Of a stretch of DNA of 64,000 nt, positions 38,201 through 46,611 are shown one piece after another. The stretch is taken from NCBI GenBank assembly GCA_011525295.1, contig WTGV01000059.1, forward strand, positions 248,001 through 312,000, read 5' to 3'. Position numbers and translations under genes: made by a program. The DNA is from Pseudomonadales bacterium (GTDB lineage Bacteria > Pseudomonadota > Gammaproteobacteria > Pseudomonadales > Azotimanducaceae). Each line of letters begins with the position of its first letter. The first letter of the stretch is position 1. The notes below the pieces were generated by a model that was not told the DNA's origin, did not search any database, and saw only the letters and a program-made list of their open reading frames with translations.

Positions 38201-38675
38201 AGACGAGTACGAAGTTGCGCGGTTACTGACCCATCCAAACTTTCAACGGTTTATGGATGACCAATTCACTAATGTCCAAAGTTTCCAATTCGCGTTTGCC
38301 CCGACGTGGCTACCACGAGCACAAAAGTCAAAAGTTCGCGTGGATGGCTGGGTACGAGTGTTCTTGAAACTGCTTGCAAAGTTCAAGGGAGTACGAGGAA
38401 CAATCCTAGATCCCTTCAAACATATCGAAGAACGAAAATTTGAACGGAAGCTCCTGCGCGAATTTGATGAAGTGATGAATTCATTGCTCACAAATTTGAA
38501 CGAAGAGAACTTCTCCAACGCGGTTGAACTCATTCGATGTTACAGTGAAGTACGTGGCTACGGCCATGTTAAGCAAGCGTCTTGGGACCGAGTTGCTGAT
38601 CGCGTACAAGAACTGAAAAACTCGATCATAACATCACCTGAGAAAGCCACAGAAACAGCCGCGATAGAAGCCTAG
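35268..38675 (+). CDS. Fused indolepyruvate ferredoxin oxidoreductase
   Basis: 1135 residues; single-chain enzyme of the aerobic-bacterial type, oxidatively decarboxylating aryl pyruvates (from aromatic amino acid transamination) to acyl-CoA. Order: N-terminal pyruvate-oxidoreductase domain (DKYTMTEGPIWINGTQ, FVSGYRGSPLGG), thiamine diphosphate domain with GGEGANWIGQAPF near 470 and the NLGDGTYFHSG stretch, and a cysteine-rich iron-sulfur region (CEGCGDCTRASMC near 624, CNQDLSCMQGYC near 653). The gamma domain follows with GVGGTGVVTLSQVLG near 705. A charged C-terminal region completes the usual length. The ATG gives the family N-terminus, though no ribosome site is evident. Confidence 0.93.
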   Translation: MKRRADLFETQLSDKYTMTEGPIWINGTQVITRLLLEQSRLDVRNGLKTAGFVSGYRGSPLGGVDQALAQEAKLLKDHRIKFEPGVNEDLAATSVWGTQQANIYPTASYDGVFGLWYGKAPGVDRSGDAFRHANRAGTSKFGGVVALVGDDPACKSSTLPSNSIGALREFQIPVLTPCDIEDLLNLGLTAWALSRYSGCWVALTAITAIMDSATTLRTEKLNFSFECPETELDPHIRLLDTPQEQELRIASKIALAARFGTVNNLNHITVDTDNPRLAILGVGKAYTDVRQALRLIGFADEQTLAAIGVRIVKIGQVWPLESSHVKTLLKDVPAILVVEGKYPYLEDTLKSILYGKDAPDIEGRRTRHGKELFPTVGEISCDMIVRALIDVFRDHGISIPRSDIALGEPWGSAHTPANASRLPLYCPGCPHSVSTKIPEDSRALAGIGCHYMVQWMDRNTHTFTHMGGEGANWIGQAPFVDDQHIFVNLGDGTYFHSGLMAIRACVAAGVNVTYKILYNDAVAMTGGQAVEGDLTVDDIVRQVLAENVSAVHIVTDDPQRYEERNYEVSHRDDLDRVQAQLRQVKGCTILIYDQVCANELRRRRKRGLIPKKMKRVVINDAVCEGCGDCTRASMCSAIEPVVTDLGVKRKINQTACNQDLSCMQGYCPAMIEIEADLVEPETVQIDLSSLPNPTVALPTSANILVAGVGGTGVVTLSQVLGMAATIEGKHASNLDMTGLAQKGGAVFANVRISDNEVLRTQISERETDVLLGSDLVTSLSQESVTTLDDTRTNIVVNTHLVPTSKFVLQRQADVENSELVEQLASFGQTLKTIDADRLSVRVSGASTTANMTLFGYAWQLGLIPLKATSIEQALTINATLVEKNILAFRAGRKFALDSNFLDISGQPEEAMFPKVERTLEELIDDRTEFLTEYQDAKYAARLQIFADKIQSVEKQVAGDSETLSRLAIETYFKLLATKDEYEVARLLTHPNFQRFMDDQFTNVQSFQFAFAPTWLPRAQKSKVRVDGWVRVFLKLLAKFKGVRGTILDPFKHIEERKFERKLLREFDEVMNSLLTNLNEENFSNAVELIRCYSEVRGYGHVKQASWDRVADRVQELKNSIITSPEKATETAAIEA

Positions 38676-38702
38676 GTCTACTTATAATTTTTCACGATTT
38701 AT

Positions 38703-39218
38703 TTGGAGTCTAACACTATAGTACCGTTGATACGCCGCTTCGCTTTGATTGTAAGTTGTGTGTTGCTAGGATTGTTCGTTCTTAGTGCGACAAGTGACGA
38801 CGAAGAAGAATGGAAACGACGTGAAGCCATCGCGGCAAACCTAAAACCTTTTGGCAAGCTTTGTTTAATTGGAGAAGAATGTGGTACAGTCATCGCCTTC
38901 GATCCGAACAGAATACGGCGCGGTACAGGACTTTCAGCGAAGGGAGTGTACGACGCGTATTGTTTTGCGTGTCATGATGAAGGTGTAGCCGACGCCCCAC
39001 TCGTTGCCTCCGAAGCGTGGGATCCAAGGGTTGCTCAGGGCTACGACGTACTACTGCAACACACCAAGGATGGCTTCGGTGAACAAATGCCCCCAATGGG
39101 TAATTGTTTGGATTGCACAGACAAAGAGTTAGAAGCCGCGATTCGATACTTAATCACCGGCGAAGAAGAAACGGAAACAGAAGACGAATCTGAAGAAGAG
39201 TCCGAAGAAGAGTCGTAA
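38703..39218 (+). CDS. Cytochrome c5-like monoheme protein with acidic C-terminal tail
   Basis: 171 residues. N-terminal hydrophobic segment about 12-29 (signal peptide or anchor). Heme site C87-F-A-C90-H91, axial methionine M129 in EQMPPMGNC, and the C135/C138 pair that forms the disulfide typical of cytochrome c5. The protein is extended by an 18-residue acidic tail made almost only of E, S, T and D (154-171). Probably a periplasmic electron carrier. The start is TTG at 38703 because no ATG or GTG precedes the hydrophobic segment, so the true N-terminus is uncertain. It follows the oxidoreductase gene by 27 bp. Confidence 0.85.
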   Translation: MESNTIVPLIRRFALIVSCVLLGLFVLSATSDDEEEWKRREAIAANLKPFGKLCLIGEECGTVIAFDPNRIRRGTGLSAKGVYDAYCFACHDEGVADAPLVASEAWDPRVAQGYDVLLQHTKDGFGEQMPPMGNCLDCTDKELEAAIRYLITGEEETETEDESEEESEEES

Positions 39219-39311
39219 TCAACACGTGCTCTAGGATGTGTCCCCGAGCACGGTGCTGGTAAGATTCAATTTGACTGTGTTGGTCACTTTGTTTGATAAA
39301 GGAGGACCCTG

Positions 39312-40007
39312 ATGAACAGACTAACTAAGCTAGCCCGACTGCATCTTGCTGTCGCGTTCGCACTTTTTATATACGCCCAAAGTGTATCAGGGGTGGAAGC
39401 AGAAGCAAATGTGACATTGAGTTCTGACTATTCATTCCGCGGCGTGTCACAAACTGGTTTAGACCCCGCGATCCAAGGTGGTTTTGATATCGCATTAGAC
39501 AATGGCTTTGCTATCGGCACATGGGCATCAAACGTAAACTTTAATTCTGCAACGTCCATGGAATTAGATCTGTATGCATCCTGGGAGTCTGACACTATTG
39601 GCGATTTGTTTACGGTAAGTGCGAGCATTATTCGATTTGAATATCCTTCGGAAGGAGATGTTCTTGACTACATGGAATTTGCCATTGGAGTAAATATTTG
39701 GAATGCCTCGTTCGGCTTAAACTTTTCCAATGAATACTTTGGTGCGAATGGTCCATCATTCGTCTATCCTTTCGTCGGTGTTGGTTGGGAGCAAGAAGAT
39801 CAGTTTTCTGTTGCCGCCCATGTCGGTTGGAGTAGCGTTGACTCCGAGGATTTTTTTGGTCCTGGTGAAGACAGTTACATGGATGCGAGCCTCAGTATTA
39901 CCGTACCGATTGCGGAATTAGATGTCACTGGATCGTTAGTTGGTTCGACCTTAGATGACCCCAGCGCAGAATTTCGATTTGTTCTATCCATCGGGAAGAG
40001 CTTCTAA
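39312..40007 (+). CDS. TorF-family outer membrane protein (putative porin)
   Basis: 231 residues. Signal peptide about 1-28 ending VSGVEA. The mature protein opens with the family hallmark LSSDYSFRGVSQTGLDPAIQGG and continues as alternating amphipathic beta strands to the terminal aromatic (IGKSF*), as expected for an outer-membrane barrel of about 12 strands. Function of the family is poorly known; porin or adhesin-like roles are guesses. It has a very strong ribosome site (AAAGGAGGA, 6 bases before ATG), suggesting high expression. The upstream spacer has a 7-bp stem (CGTGCTC at 39225-39231, GAGCACG at 39246-39252) without a U-tract. Confidence 0.88.
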   Translation: MNRLTKLARLHLAVAFALFIYAQSVSGVEAEANVTLSSDYSFRGVSQTGLDPAIQGGFDIALDNGFAIGTWASNVNFNSATSMELDLYASWESDTIGDLFTVSASIIRFEYPSEGDVLDYMEFAIGVNIWNASFGLNFSNEYFGANGPSFVYPFVGVGWEQEDQFSVAAHVGWSSVDSEDFFGPGEDSYMDASLSITVPIAELDVTGSLVGSTLDDPSAEFRFVLSIGKSF

Positions 40008-40114
40008 CACGTTCACGTTTTCTAGGCCTAACCACCGTTCGGCACCACTTCTCGCGCGCGTACCTCAACATCGTTCTCAGATACGTGTCCAACCAATAAT
40101 AATGGAACCATTTG

Positions 40115-40744
40115 ATGGCCAATGACGAAATTGCATTAAAACCCATAACGGAAACCGAATGGAAGACTCTTACGGATCTCATGGTTGAGCTGCGTAAGCT
40201 TCACAGAGGTGACCTTTTCGTACCTGTCGCTCGTTTGCAGTTGCACTACGCGTTGAATCGCATTGAGCAGACTGATGAAAGCGACGAAGAGAGGTTAACC
40301 AGATTAAGAAAGTTTGCTCGAGGTACGGCATATAACATTGCAGCTTTCACTTGGCCGGGTTGGGACGATATGGGAAATATACCACTAGAGAGTCAGAGGT
40401 TAGGCCTATCCGCGGCACGGGTAGCGCTTGAATTAGCGTCTCAAGCAAACGATGTGACCTTCAACGCTCTGTGGATTAACGGCGCACACGAACTAAATGC
40501 TAAGAACTATGATGCCGCTGTCGAGTTTTTCGTAAGAACACGAGATGCAGCAGATGCGGGAGATGGTAAATATATGGCTATGGGTTGGATCGAGTTGACC
40601 AAATACTTAGTTGCACCGACCGAAGATAAACTCACTCGTCTCGAAGCTGCTGTAGCAACACTCCGAAAAGCAGATCAAGAAAATGGAGCTTTCTTTGCGG
40701 AACAGATTGAAACTGCGCTAGACGTTTACACTCGAAACGACTAG
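40115..40744 (+). CDS. Hypothetical helical (TPR-like) protein
   Basis: 209 residues from the ATG at 40115 (a TTG one codon earlier is unnecessary). There is no signal peptide or membrane segment. It is predicted all-helical; the stretch LWINGAHELNAKNYDAAVEFFVRTRDAADAG reads as a TPR-like helix pair, and a second pair follows (MAMGWIELTKYLV then LTRLEAAVATLRKA). I do not recognise a named family. It stands alone between the porin and a convergent DUF4199 gene. The distribution of charged residues and sensible length make it a real gene. Confidence 0.65.
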   Translation: MANDEIALKPITETEWKTLTDLMVELRKLHRGDLFVPVARLQLHYALNRIEQTDESDEERLTRLRKFARGTAYNIAAFTWPGWDDMGNIPLESQRLGLSAARVALELASQANDVTFNALWINGAHELNAKNYDAAVEFFVRTRDAADAGDGKYMAMGWIELTKYLVAPTEDKLTRLEAAVATLRKADQENGAFFAEQIETALDVYTRND

Positions 40745-40870
40745 CTTCTCGCATACATTCAACTACTACGTTTGGAGAAGCTCAAAGAGGACCGACGCTG
40801 CCTAGACGCTACTCCATCATGGGCTACTGCGAGAGGTTGGAAGTCGTCGACTCGATACTCAAGATTCACA

Positions 40871-41422
40871 CTACGACTCATTCTTGAGCTCACTCTGGTT
40901 TACCCAAAATTTTGGATTACGAAATAGCATCGCACCAACGATGCTCACCACTGCACCTATAACAAACATCTGTAAGAAAGCCATCGTAATGCGTAGAAAC
41001 GGATTGGCAAAGGCTTCGACGATTTTTCCATTTCGTTCCATCAGTTCGGCTACTTCAACCGCTGTCGCACCTTCTAGCTGAGCTCTTTGAATTAGATTTT
41101 GAGAAACTTCCCGGGCAAATTGATAATCCGTTGAAAAGTAATAGACCTCCCAAGAAATGCAATAAATCAGACTTGCGAGAGCAACGATTCCAAACCCTAC
41201 AACAATACCCTGCGGTAGCGAAATTGTTCTTTCTGGCATGCGGTCGCGTACGCGTTTGATTCCAAATAAACACGATAACAACACAACCGCAATAGTGACA
41301 TATTTAGTCGCTAGAGGGAACAGTGTCGGTTGAGTCGGGTCCCCAACCGTGGTCACTAATAACGTCAATGCCGCCACGATTAATCCAGCGATAAGACCGA
41401 GCAACAACACAGATCGAAACAT
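40871..41422 (-). CDS. DUF4199-type four-helix membrane protein
   Basis: 183 residues with four predicted transmembrane helices (about 5-25, 40-58, 73-95 and 145-167). Between helices 3 and 4 is a soluble helical stretch with YYFSTDYQFAREVSQNLI and a glutamate-rich segment. The pattern of two helices, a positively charged loop with RDRMPERTISL, and a long periplasmic or cytoplasmic helix fits DUF4199 integral membrane proteins, which have no assigned function. ATG start at 41422. It is transcribed opposite to both neighbours, so it is monocistronic. Confidence 0.7.
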   Translation of the reverse strand: MFRSVLLLGLIAGLIVAALTLLVTTVGDPTQPTLFPLATKYVTIAVVLLSCLFGIKRVRDRMPERTISLPQGIVVGFGIVALASLIYCISWEVYYFSTDYQFAREVSQNLIQRAQLEGATAVEVAELMERNGKIVEAFANPFLRITMAFLQMFVIGAVVSIVGAMLFRNPKFWVNQSELKNES

Positions 41423-41596
41423 GCTTAAGATTGTAGTGGTACAACTTTTTTGTATAGAATGTTTTTTGAGAGGTACGTAGTTCTATCGATGACTAGAAAG
41501 CGGAGAAAGTTAGAATCAGAATGTTCTCTGTAATCTTTTGTCGATGGACAGTAGGTCCGACTCCGATTACTCGCATACTAGTGAGGTCATAACTCG

Positions 41597-41989
41597 ATGC
41601 GATATCACTATCAGAACGTGAAGTCTGTGTTTTTAGCGTTCGTGTTTGCCTTTTTCTTCGGTCCTTTTAGTATGTTTTACGCTGGGGCCGGTTGGGGTTT
41701 TCTTGCCATACTGTTGACCTTTCTGTCAATGTTTATAGGTTGTGCAATCGCCGTAATCGTTGGTGGCGGTGGCGGCTGGTTTGAAATAGCCGACCTTGGC
41801 CCATTTGTTCTCGTAATTGGACTCGCCCTTGGCTATGGTATGATGCACCTATTATTTCTCGTCGTCAGTCCTTTGGTAGTACACTACAAACGCCAAGATC
41901 AACTGGATGAACTCGACGAGTTAGAAGCGAAGCAGGCCCGCGCAGCGAATCGATATCGACCCAAGCGTCGTCAATACTCATACGCCTAA
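41597..41989 (+). CDS. Small inner membrane protein, unknown function
   Basis: 130 residues with about three transmembrane segments (9-30, 34-56 and 66-92) and a cytoplasmic C-terminal helix of mixed charge (RQDQLDELDELEAKQARAANR) ending in a basic tyrosine-containing tail. A glycine run (VGGGGGWF) separates helices 2 and 3. No family recognised with confidence. ATG start; no strong ribosome site. It stands alone. Confidence 0.6.
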   Translation: MRYHYQNVKSVFLAFVFAFFFGPFSMFYAGAGWGFLAILLTFLSMFIGCAIAVIVGGGGGWFEIADLGPFVLVIGLALGYGMMHLLFLVVSPLVVHYKRQDQLDELDELEAKQARAANRYRPKRRQYSYA

Positions 41990-42102
41990 ACTTCAATACG
42001 TGTCGTTGAGGTTATCAATCGGCTACTTGGAGTACCCGACGCTACTTCTGCTACTAATAATTCTCCAACTAACGTAGCACCGACCGGAGAAGTTCCTAGG
42101 TG

Positions 42103-43410
42103 ATGGTGCCACTCCGATACGGCAAACGTGGACTACAGGTCACTTTGCCTCCAAACTGTCGAGCGACGATAGTCGAGAAACCGTCTACGCCTGTACTAAG
42201 TAATCCTGCACGCGCAATTAAACTTGCATTAGATCCTGGAGTAGATTCGCCGTCCCTGAGACAACTCGCATCGCAGTGCAGGACGGCGTGTATATTAGTA
42301 TGCGACATCACACGCCCAGTACCGAATCAAGAGTTACTCCCGCCGATAATCGAGACCCTTCTAGACTCTGGAATCGCGCATAACGACATTTTGCTGTTAG
42401 TAGCGACCGGGCTACATCGACCCAATGAAGGAGAAGAACTCCAAACAATTCTCGGAAACGACCCGATATTGAAGTCAATTCCTGTCGAAAACCACTTTGC
42501 TCGCGCCGCACAGTCGCATGTAGATCTGGGTTACACCAGTCGTCGCACGCCAATTAAGATAGATCGAAGATTCGTGCAAGCAGATTTAAAACTGGTTCTC
42601 GGATTAGTCGAACCCCACTTCATGGCGGGTTTTTCCGGTGGTAGAAAAGTGATAGCTCCAGGGATTGCACATGAAGACACAATTCGAACTCTACACAACT
42701 CAAAATTCTTAAGCGGTCCGCATTGCGAAGTATGCGAAGTAGCTGAGAATCCGTTGCATGCAGAGTTACTAGAGATTGTCGCGCGTTTGCGCGAATACAG
42801 TGGTTCGAACATTTACGGAGTAAATGTTGTCATCGATGCAGATCGCCAACTAGTCTTTGTAAATTTTGGTGAGATTGAGTCCAGTCATGAAGAAGCTATG
42901 GATTTTTCTCGTCAAATGGCAATCGTGAATCTGGATCGCCAGTTTCCTATCGTATTGTCTACTGCCGCAGGTTTTCCGCTCGACCAAACTTTCTATCAAG
43001 CGATTAAGGGAATAGTAACTCCGCTCGATATTGTCGAGCGTAACGGTACTCTAATTCTAGCAGCAGAGTGTAAAGAGGGGCTGGGGTCCCAGTCTTTTCA
43101 ACAAGCACAAGAGAAGCTGTGTCTGAATGGGGCCGTTGCCTTCTTACAGTCAATAAAAGACAAGGATCAAGCAGATATCGACGAATGGAGTACCCAATTA
43201 CTAGCGAGAGCTTTACAACGCGCTCATATCATGCTGTACAGTGAAGGTTTAACCCGAGAACAGTTTGAACTTACCGGAACGCAACGGATAACTTCAGTGG
43301 AGCATGGTGTAGAACTCGCTCGACATGCGAAAGAGCCCCCGGAGATTGCAGTGATACCCGAAGGACCATATGTGGTTCCACGATTCAGCTCCAAACAGAC
43401 TAGACAGTAG
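42103..43410 (+). CDS. larA: LarA-family nickel-pincer racemase/epimerase
   Basis: 435 residues from the ATG at 42103 (GGAGAAG upstream). Residues matching the lactate racemase active site are all present at nearly the same numbering as in Lactiplantibacillus LarA: D68 and R71 (CDITRP), H105 (ATGLHRP), H172 and K182 (EPHFMAGFSGGRKVIAPG) and H198 (LHNSKF). K182 would carry the nickel-pincer nucleotide. The family racemises or epimerises various 2-hydroxyacids, so lactate is only one possibility. The cofactor genes larB, larC and larE are not in the window. It converges on the TonB receptor gene. Confidence 0.88.
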   Translation: MVPLRYGKRGLQVTLPPNCRATIVEKPSTPVLSNPARAIKLALDPGVDSPSLRQLASQCRTACILVCDITRPVPNQELLPPIIETLLDSGIAHNDILLLVATGLHRPNEGEELQTILGNDPILKSIPVENHFARAAQSHVDLGYTSRRTPIKIDRRFVQADLKLVLGLVEPHFMAGFSGGRKVIAPGIAHEDTIRTLHNSKFLSGPHCEVCEVAENPLHAELLEIVARLREYSGSNIYGVNVVIDADRQLVFVNFGEIESSHEEAMDFSRQMAIVNLDRQFPIVLSTAAGFPLDQTFYQAIKGIVTPLDIVERNGTLILAAECKEGLGSQSFQQAQEKLCLNGAVAFLQSIKDKDQADIDEWSTQLLARALQRAHIMLYSEGLTREQFELTGTQRITSVEHGVELARHAKEPPEIAVIPEGPYVVPRFSSKQTRQ

Positions 43411-43501
43411 TAGGGGCGGCACTCTTGGGCGATCATTACACCTGAAAGATCTACGAGTTTACTCGCTATTGTTAATCGGGAGACCCACGGTCCAAAAAGT
43501 T

Positions 43502-46357
43502 CTACATAGAGTAGTTAAGTTTGAGGAAGAAGTACCGGCCCGCGGTATCGAACGTCCGTACATCCGTATTGTCATTCAATCCATCGAGAGAGAGAGGTGG
43601 ATCTTCATTCGATAGATTGTTAATACCTCCGGACAGTGAGAGTCCGTGATCAGTGAATGCCATACTTGCGAAAACGTTGTGATACACTCGTCCTTCTACT
43701 GTCCTTTGCAAGGTGTTGCGGGTCAAAAAGTCTGTGAAGTCCTCTTCAGCCTCACCGATAGTGCGAATCTCGTAACTAAACTTCAGGTTAGCGCGTTTCA
43801 TCGAGACTCTTATGCTACTTCGATACGTCGCAAAATATCCGTCTAAATCGTCCACAAACCTCCCGGTAAGATCAGTGGTGGTCATGTCGGCGGTTGTGAT
43901 GAGATACTCACTCAACAGCGAAGCTTCGTATCGAACAGACACCTCGCCGAGGAAATTGTTCGACCAATCATAAGCTAGCGCAATATCCCACCCGTTCGTG
44001 TCGACTCCTCCGACATTTGTCACCGTGTTTTGGACATTTACAGGATTCCCAGCAAGAGCGCCAGTGGTGAATCTCTCGATTAGATGACAAAAGTTTCCTG
44101 TGGTTGCGCATTGACTAAGAATGAAACTTGTACCTAGAGTGGATAAGGCATCGGTAAGAGCTACATCAAACCTATCTATGGTGATGGAAAAACTTCCCGT
44201 TGGACGATAAACCAATCCAAACGTTTGAATTGCTGCAGTCTCCGGTTGTGCCGCGGAATTCCCTCCAATCGTAGTTCGGATCTGTGTCGATATCGGTTGG
44301 AATCCGGTAGACGGCACACCGTCATCAATACAAAACTGGGTAGGATTTTGAGAACATGGATCTACTAAGGCGGGATAATCAAAGCCATTGCCACCAAACA
44401 GATTTGAAATTGATGGTGCTCGGAACGCTTGAGAATAGGTTGTTCGAATTGTCAAGCTGGGAACTGGACGATACTTCACACCAAGTTTTCCGTTTGTGGT
44501 ATCGCCAAAAGAATCGTAGTCGGAATAACGCAAGGCAAAATTTGCTTCTAACAAGTCCACAAAGTCCAGTTGCGCAATCAAAGGAACATTAAGTTCAACG
44601 TAGACTTCATTGGTAGCATAGCTACCCGATGTCGGCTTGCGTGGAAAGCCAGTAGCCGCATCTCCCAAAGTGTTTACCAGCGAGTCTGGTTGGTCGACAC
44701 CGCGTTCTTCACGCCACTCCCAACCGGCAGCTATACCCACAGGACCCGCTGATCGAGCTACCAGAGTTGAATTTACTATATTGAAGCCAAACACTTTCTG
44801 GTCTTGTACGCTTGATTGGTTGTCGATAAATGTCAAATAGCTAAGCATTTCCAAAGTCACGCTGTTCTCGCTGAAAATGTTCAAGACGACGCAATTTGCT
44901 GTGTCGTTTGCGCATTGGGGATTACCATCAGCATCAAGCACCCAATCGCCCGACTCGTCACGCAATGAGGGACCGACGGCATTTGCGACTTTGTGCAAGT
45001 TGTACACTCGTCCGAAGTTACCCTTTGAAGTAGTTTCTCCAAACGCATGGTAAGCATCCCATTGCCAATCTCCTGTCCATCCTTCGATGCCTAAAGTCAG
45101 TTGTTTTGTTTGTGTGATAATGTCTTGAACTCTTGCACCTCCTTCAACCATACGTCTACGCCAATCTGGAACGTCTACGCCGAAAGGGTTATAGAAGTTG
45201 TCCCTACTGTAAGGTGCGTCATAGGCAAAGAATGCAAGCGGTGCTAGCGGTGTCGGTGCAATTTTTTGATTTCCGTCCCGATTTAGGTAACTTGCAGAGA
45301 TAAATGTCCGTACTTCTCGCATACCTAAGAATTCATTGAGGGAACGATCTCCAAAAAACATCATGCTCCACCTAGTACTCGGTTGTCGTTGGTGATTCAC
45401 AGGCGCAAAGTTGTAAGAGTCCCCTCCAAAGAAACTAAAGGGTCGAAAGTCGCCAAACTCTGGCCCTCGCGTAAGATCGAATTCCTCGCCTCCGTCGGCA
45501 AATACGTAACGTCCCCAGGGAGGTGCAGTGCTACCTAAAAAAATTACATCGTCACCGAAGTATGCCATCGGCACCGCAGCCCAATCGCGATCGCAAGCAC
45601 AGATAGCCTGTTCATCAACATAGCCGGCGAAAAAAGTAAACGCACTACGTTCGTCGCTGTCACCAAAAGTTACATCAAACAGATTCCGAGCGCCATCACC
45701 TTTCTGTGTGATTCCTGTTTGAACATTTACCGCTAAGCCCTGAAAGTCTCGTCGAGTAATGATGTTTACCACACCTGCAACTGCATCGGATCCATAAATC
45801 GCCGATGCGCCATCTTTAATGACTTCAATCCGTTCGACGATTGAGACAGGAACAGTGTTAAGGTCAACTGCGCTGCTAATACTTGTCGCTGACAATCCCG
45901 TAGTGCTTGGTGGCAGTCGCCGACCATTCATCAAAACTAATGTACGTGTCGAACCCAATCCACGCAAAGATATCTGATTTGTTCCGTCGCCGTTGTAGTT
46001 GACTTGCGTAGTCTGAGCGCCACCCGCCACCGATGGTATTTCTCGTAGTAGTTGTCCTACCGAAGTCTGACCCGAACCCGCAATGTAGGCAAGATCAAGG
46101 ACTTGCATTGGACTCGGACCCTCTAACTCTGACTTACTAATTCGAGAGCCGGTGACAACGAGTTCTTCAAATTCCAGATCCTTTGAGTCAGCGCCTCCTG
46201 TCTCTTGTGAGTGTACTGACAATGCAATGCACATTAGACCAAACAGTGCGCAATGTAATGCAAGTCGAGTGACTCTCACTCGATCCCAAATTACAGTTTC
46301 AATCAAATACGTTTCCAGTGATTTATTCGCACCAAAATTCAGTGTCTTGGAATTCAA
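43502..46357 (-). CDS. TonB-dependent outer membrane receptor 1
   Basis: 951 residues if translated from the TTG at 46357 (AGGAG about 14 bases upstream). An internal GTG at 46279 would give a cleaner signal peptide starting VRVTRLALHCALFG, so the true start is unsettled. After the leader come LEFEELVVTGSRI, then a plug domain (about 75-200; QLLREIPSVAGGAQTTQ, SLRGLGSTRTLVLMNGRRLP, IKDGASAIYGSDAVAGVVNI) and a 22-strand-type barrel to the terminal FFLKLNYSM. Imports an unknown ligand using TonB. Very similar along its length to the next receptor, including the CACDRDW loop. Confidence 0.93.
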   Translation of the reverse strand: MNSKTLNFGANKSLETYLIETVIWDRVRVTRLALHCALFGLMCIALSVHSQETGGADSKDLEFEELVVTGSRISKSELEGPSPMQVLDLAYIAGSGQTSVGQLLREIPSVAGGAQTTQVNYNGDGTNQISLRGLGSTRTLVLMNGRRLPPSTTGLSATSISSAVDLNTVPVSIVERIEVIKDGASAIYGSDAVAGVVNIITRRDFQGLAVNVQTGITQKGDGARNLFDVTFGDSDERSAFTFFAGYVDEQAICACDRDWAAVPMAYFGDDVIFLGSTAPPWGRYVFADGGEEFDLTRGPEFGDFRPFSFFGGDSYNFAPVNHQRQPSTRWSMMFFGDRSLNEFLGMREVRTFISASYLNRDGNQKIAPTPLAPLAFFAYDAPYSRDNFYNPFGVDVPDWRRRMVEGGARVQDIITQTKQLTLGIEGWTGDWQWDAYHAFGETTSKGNFGRVYNLHKVANAVGPSLRDESGDWVLDADGNPQCANDTANCVVLNIFSENSVTLEMLSYLTFIDNQSSVQDQKVFGFNIVNSTLVARSAGPVGIAAGWEWREERGVDQPDSLVNTLGDAATGFPRKPTSGSYATNEVYVELNVPLIAQLDFVDLLEANFALRYSDYDSFGDTTNGKLGVKYRPVPSLTIRTTYSQAFRAPSISNLFGGNGFDYPALVDPCSQNPTQFCIDDGVPSTGFQPISTQIRTTIGGNSAAQPETAAIQTFGLVYRPTGSFSITIDRFDVALTDALSTLGTSFILSQCATTGNFCHLIERFTTGALAGNPVNVQNTVTNVGGVDTNGWDIALAYDWSNNFLGEVSVRYEASLLSEYLITTADMTTTDLTGRFVDDLDGYFATYRSSIRVSMKRANLKFSYEIRTIGEAEEDFTDFLTRNTLQRTVEGRVYHNVFASMAFTDHGLSLSGGINNLSNEDPPLSLDGLNDNTDVRTFDTAGRYFFLKLNYSM

Positions 46358-46551
46358 AATTGTTGACCGTTCTCCTGTATGACATGCTGGTTAGTTTTCG
46401 ACTACGATACTGGTTATTCTATATCTAGACGCAATTCCTTATCAGTCTGTGTATCAAAATGTGGAAACCACAACTTCCCTGAAGACGCTCCCAATTCCAC
46501 GCGTTTGACCGACCAAAATCTCACCAAGTGTTTGTGTTTCTGGTTGGGGGC

Positions 46552-46586
46552 GCAAAAAAATAGGCACATGTACATGTGCCTATTTC
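46552..46586 (-). terminator. Intrinsic terminator of TonB receptor 2
   Basis: A perfect 28-bp palindrome at 46558-46585, whose half site is AAATAGGCACATGT, lies 26 bp past the receptor 2 stop. Read on the minus strand it forms a long hairpin followed directly by seven T residues and GCG, the classic intrinsic terminator form. It insulates receptor 1 from receptor 2 transcription. Confidence 0.9.
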
Positions 46587-46611
46587 TAAAAACTTAGTTT
46601 ACGACTTTCGA

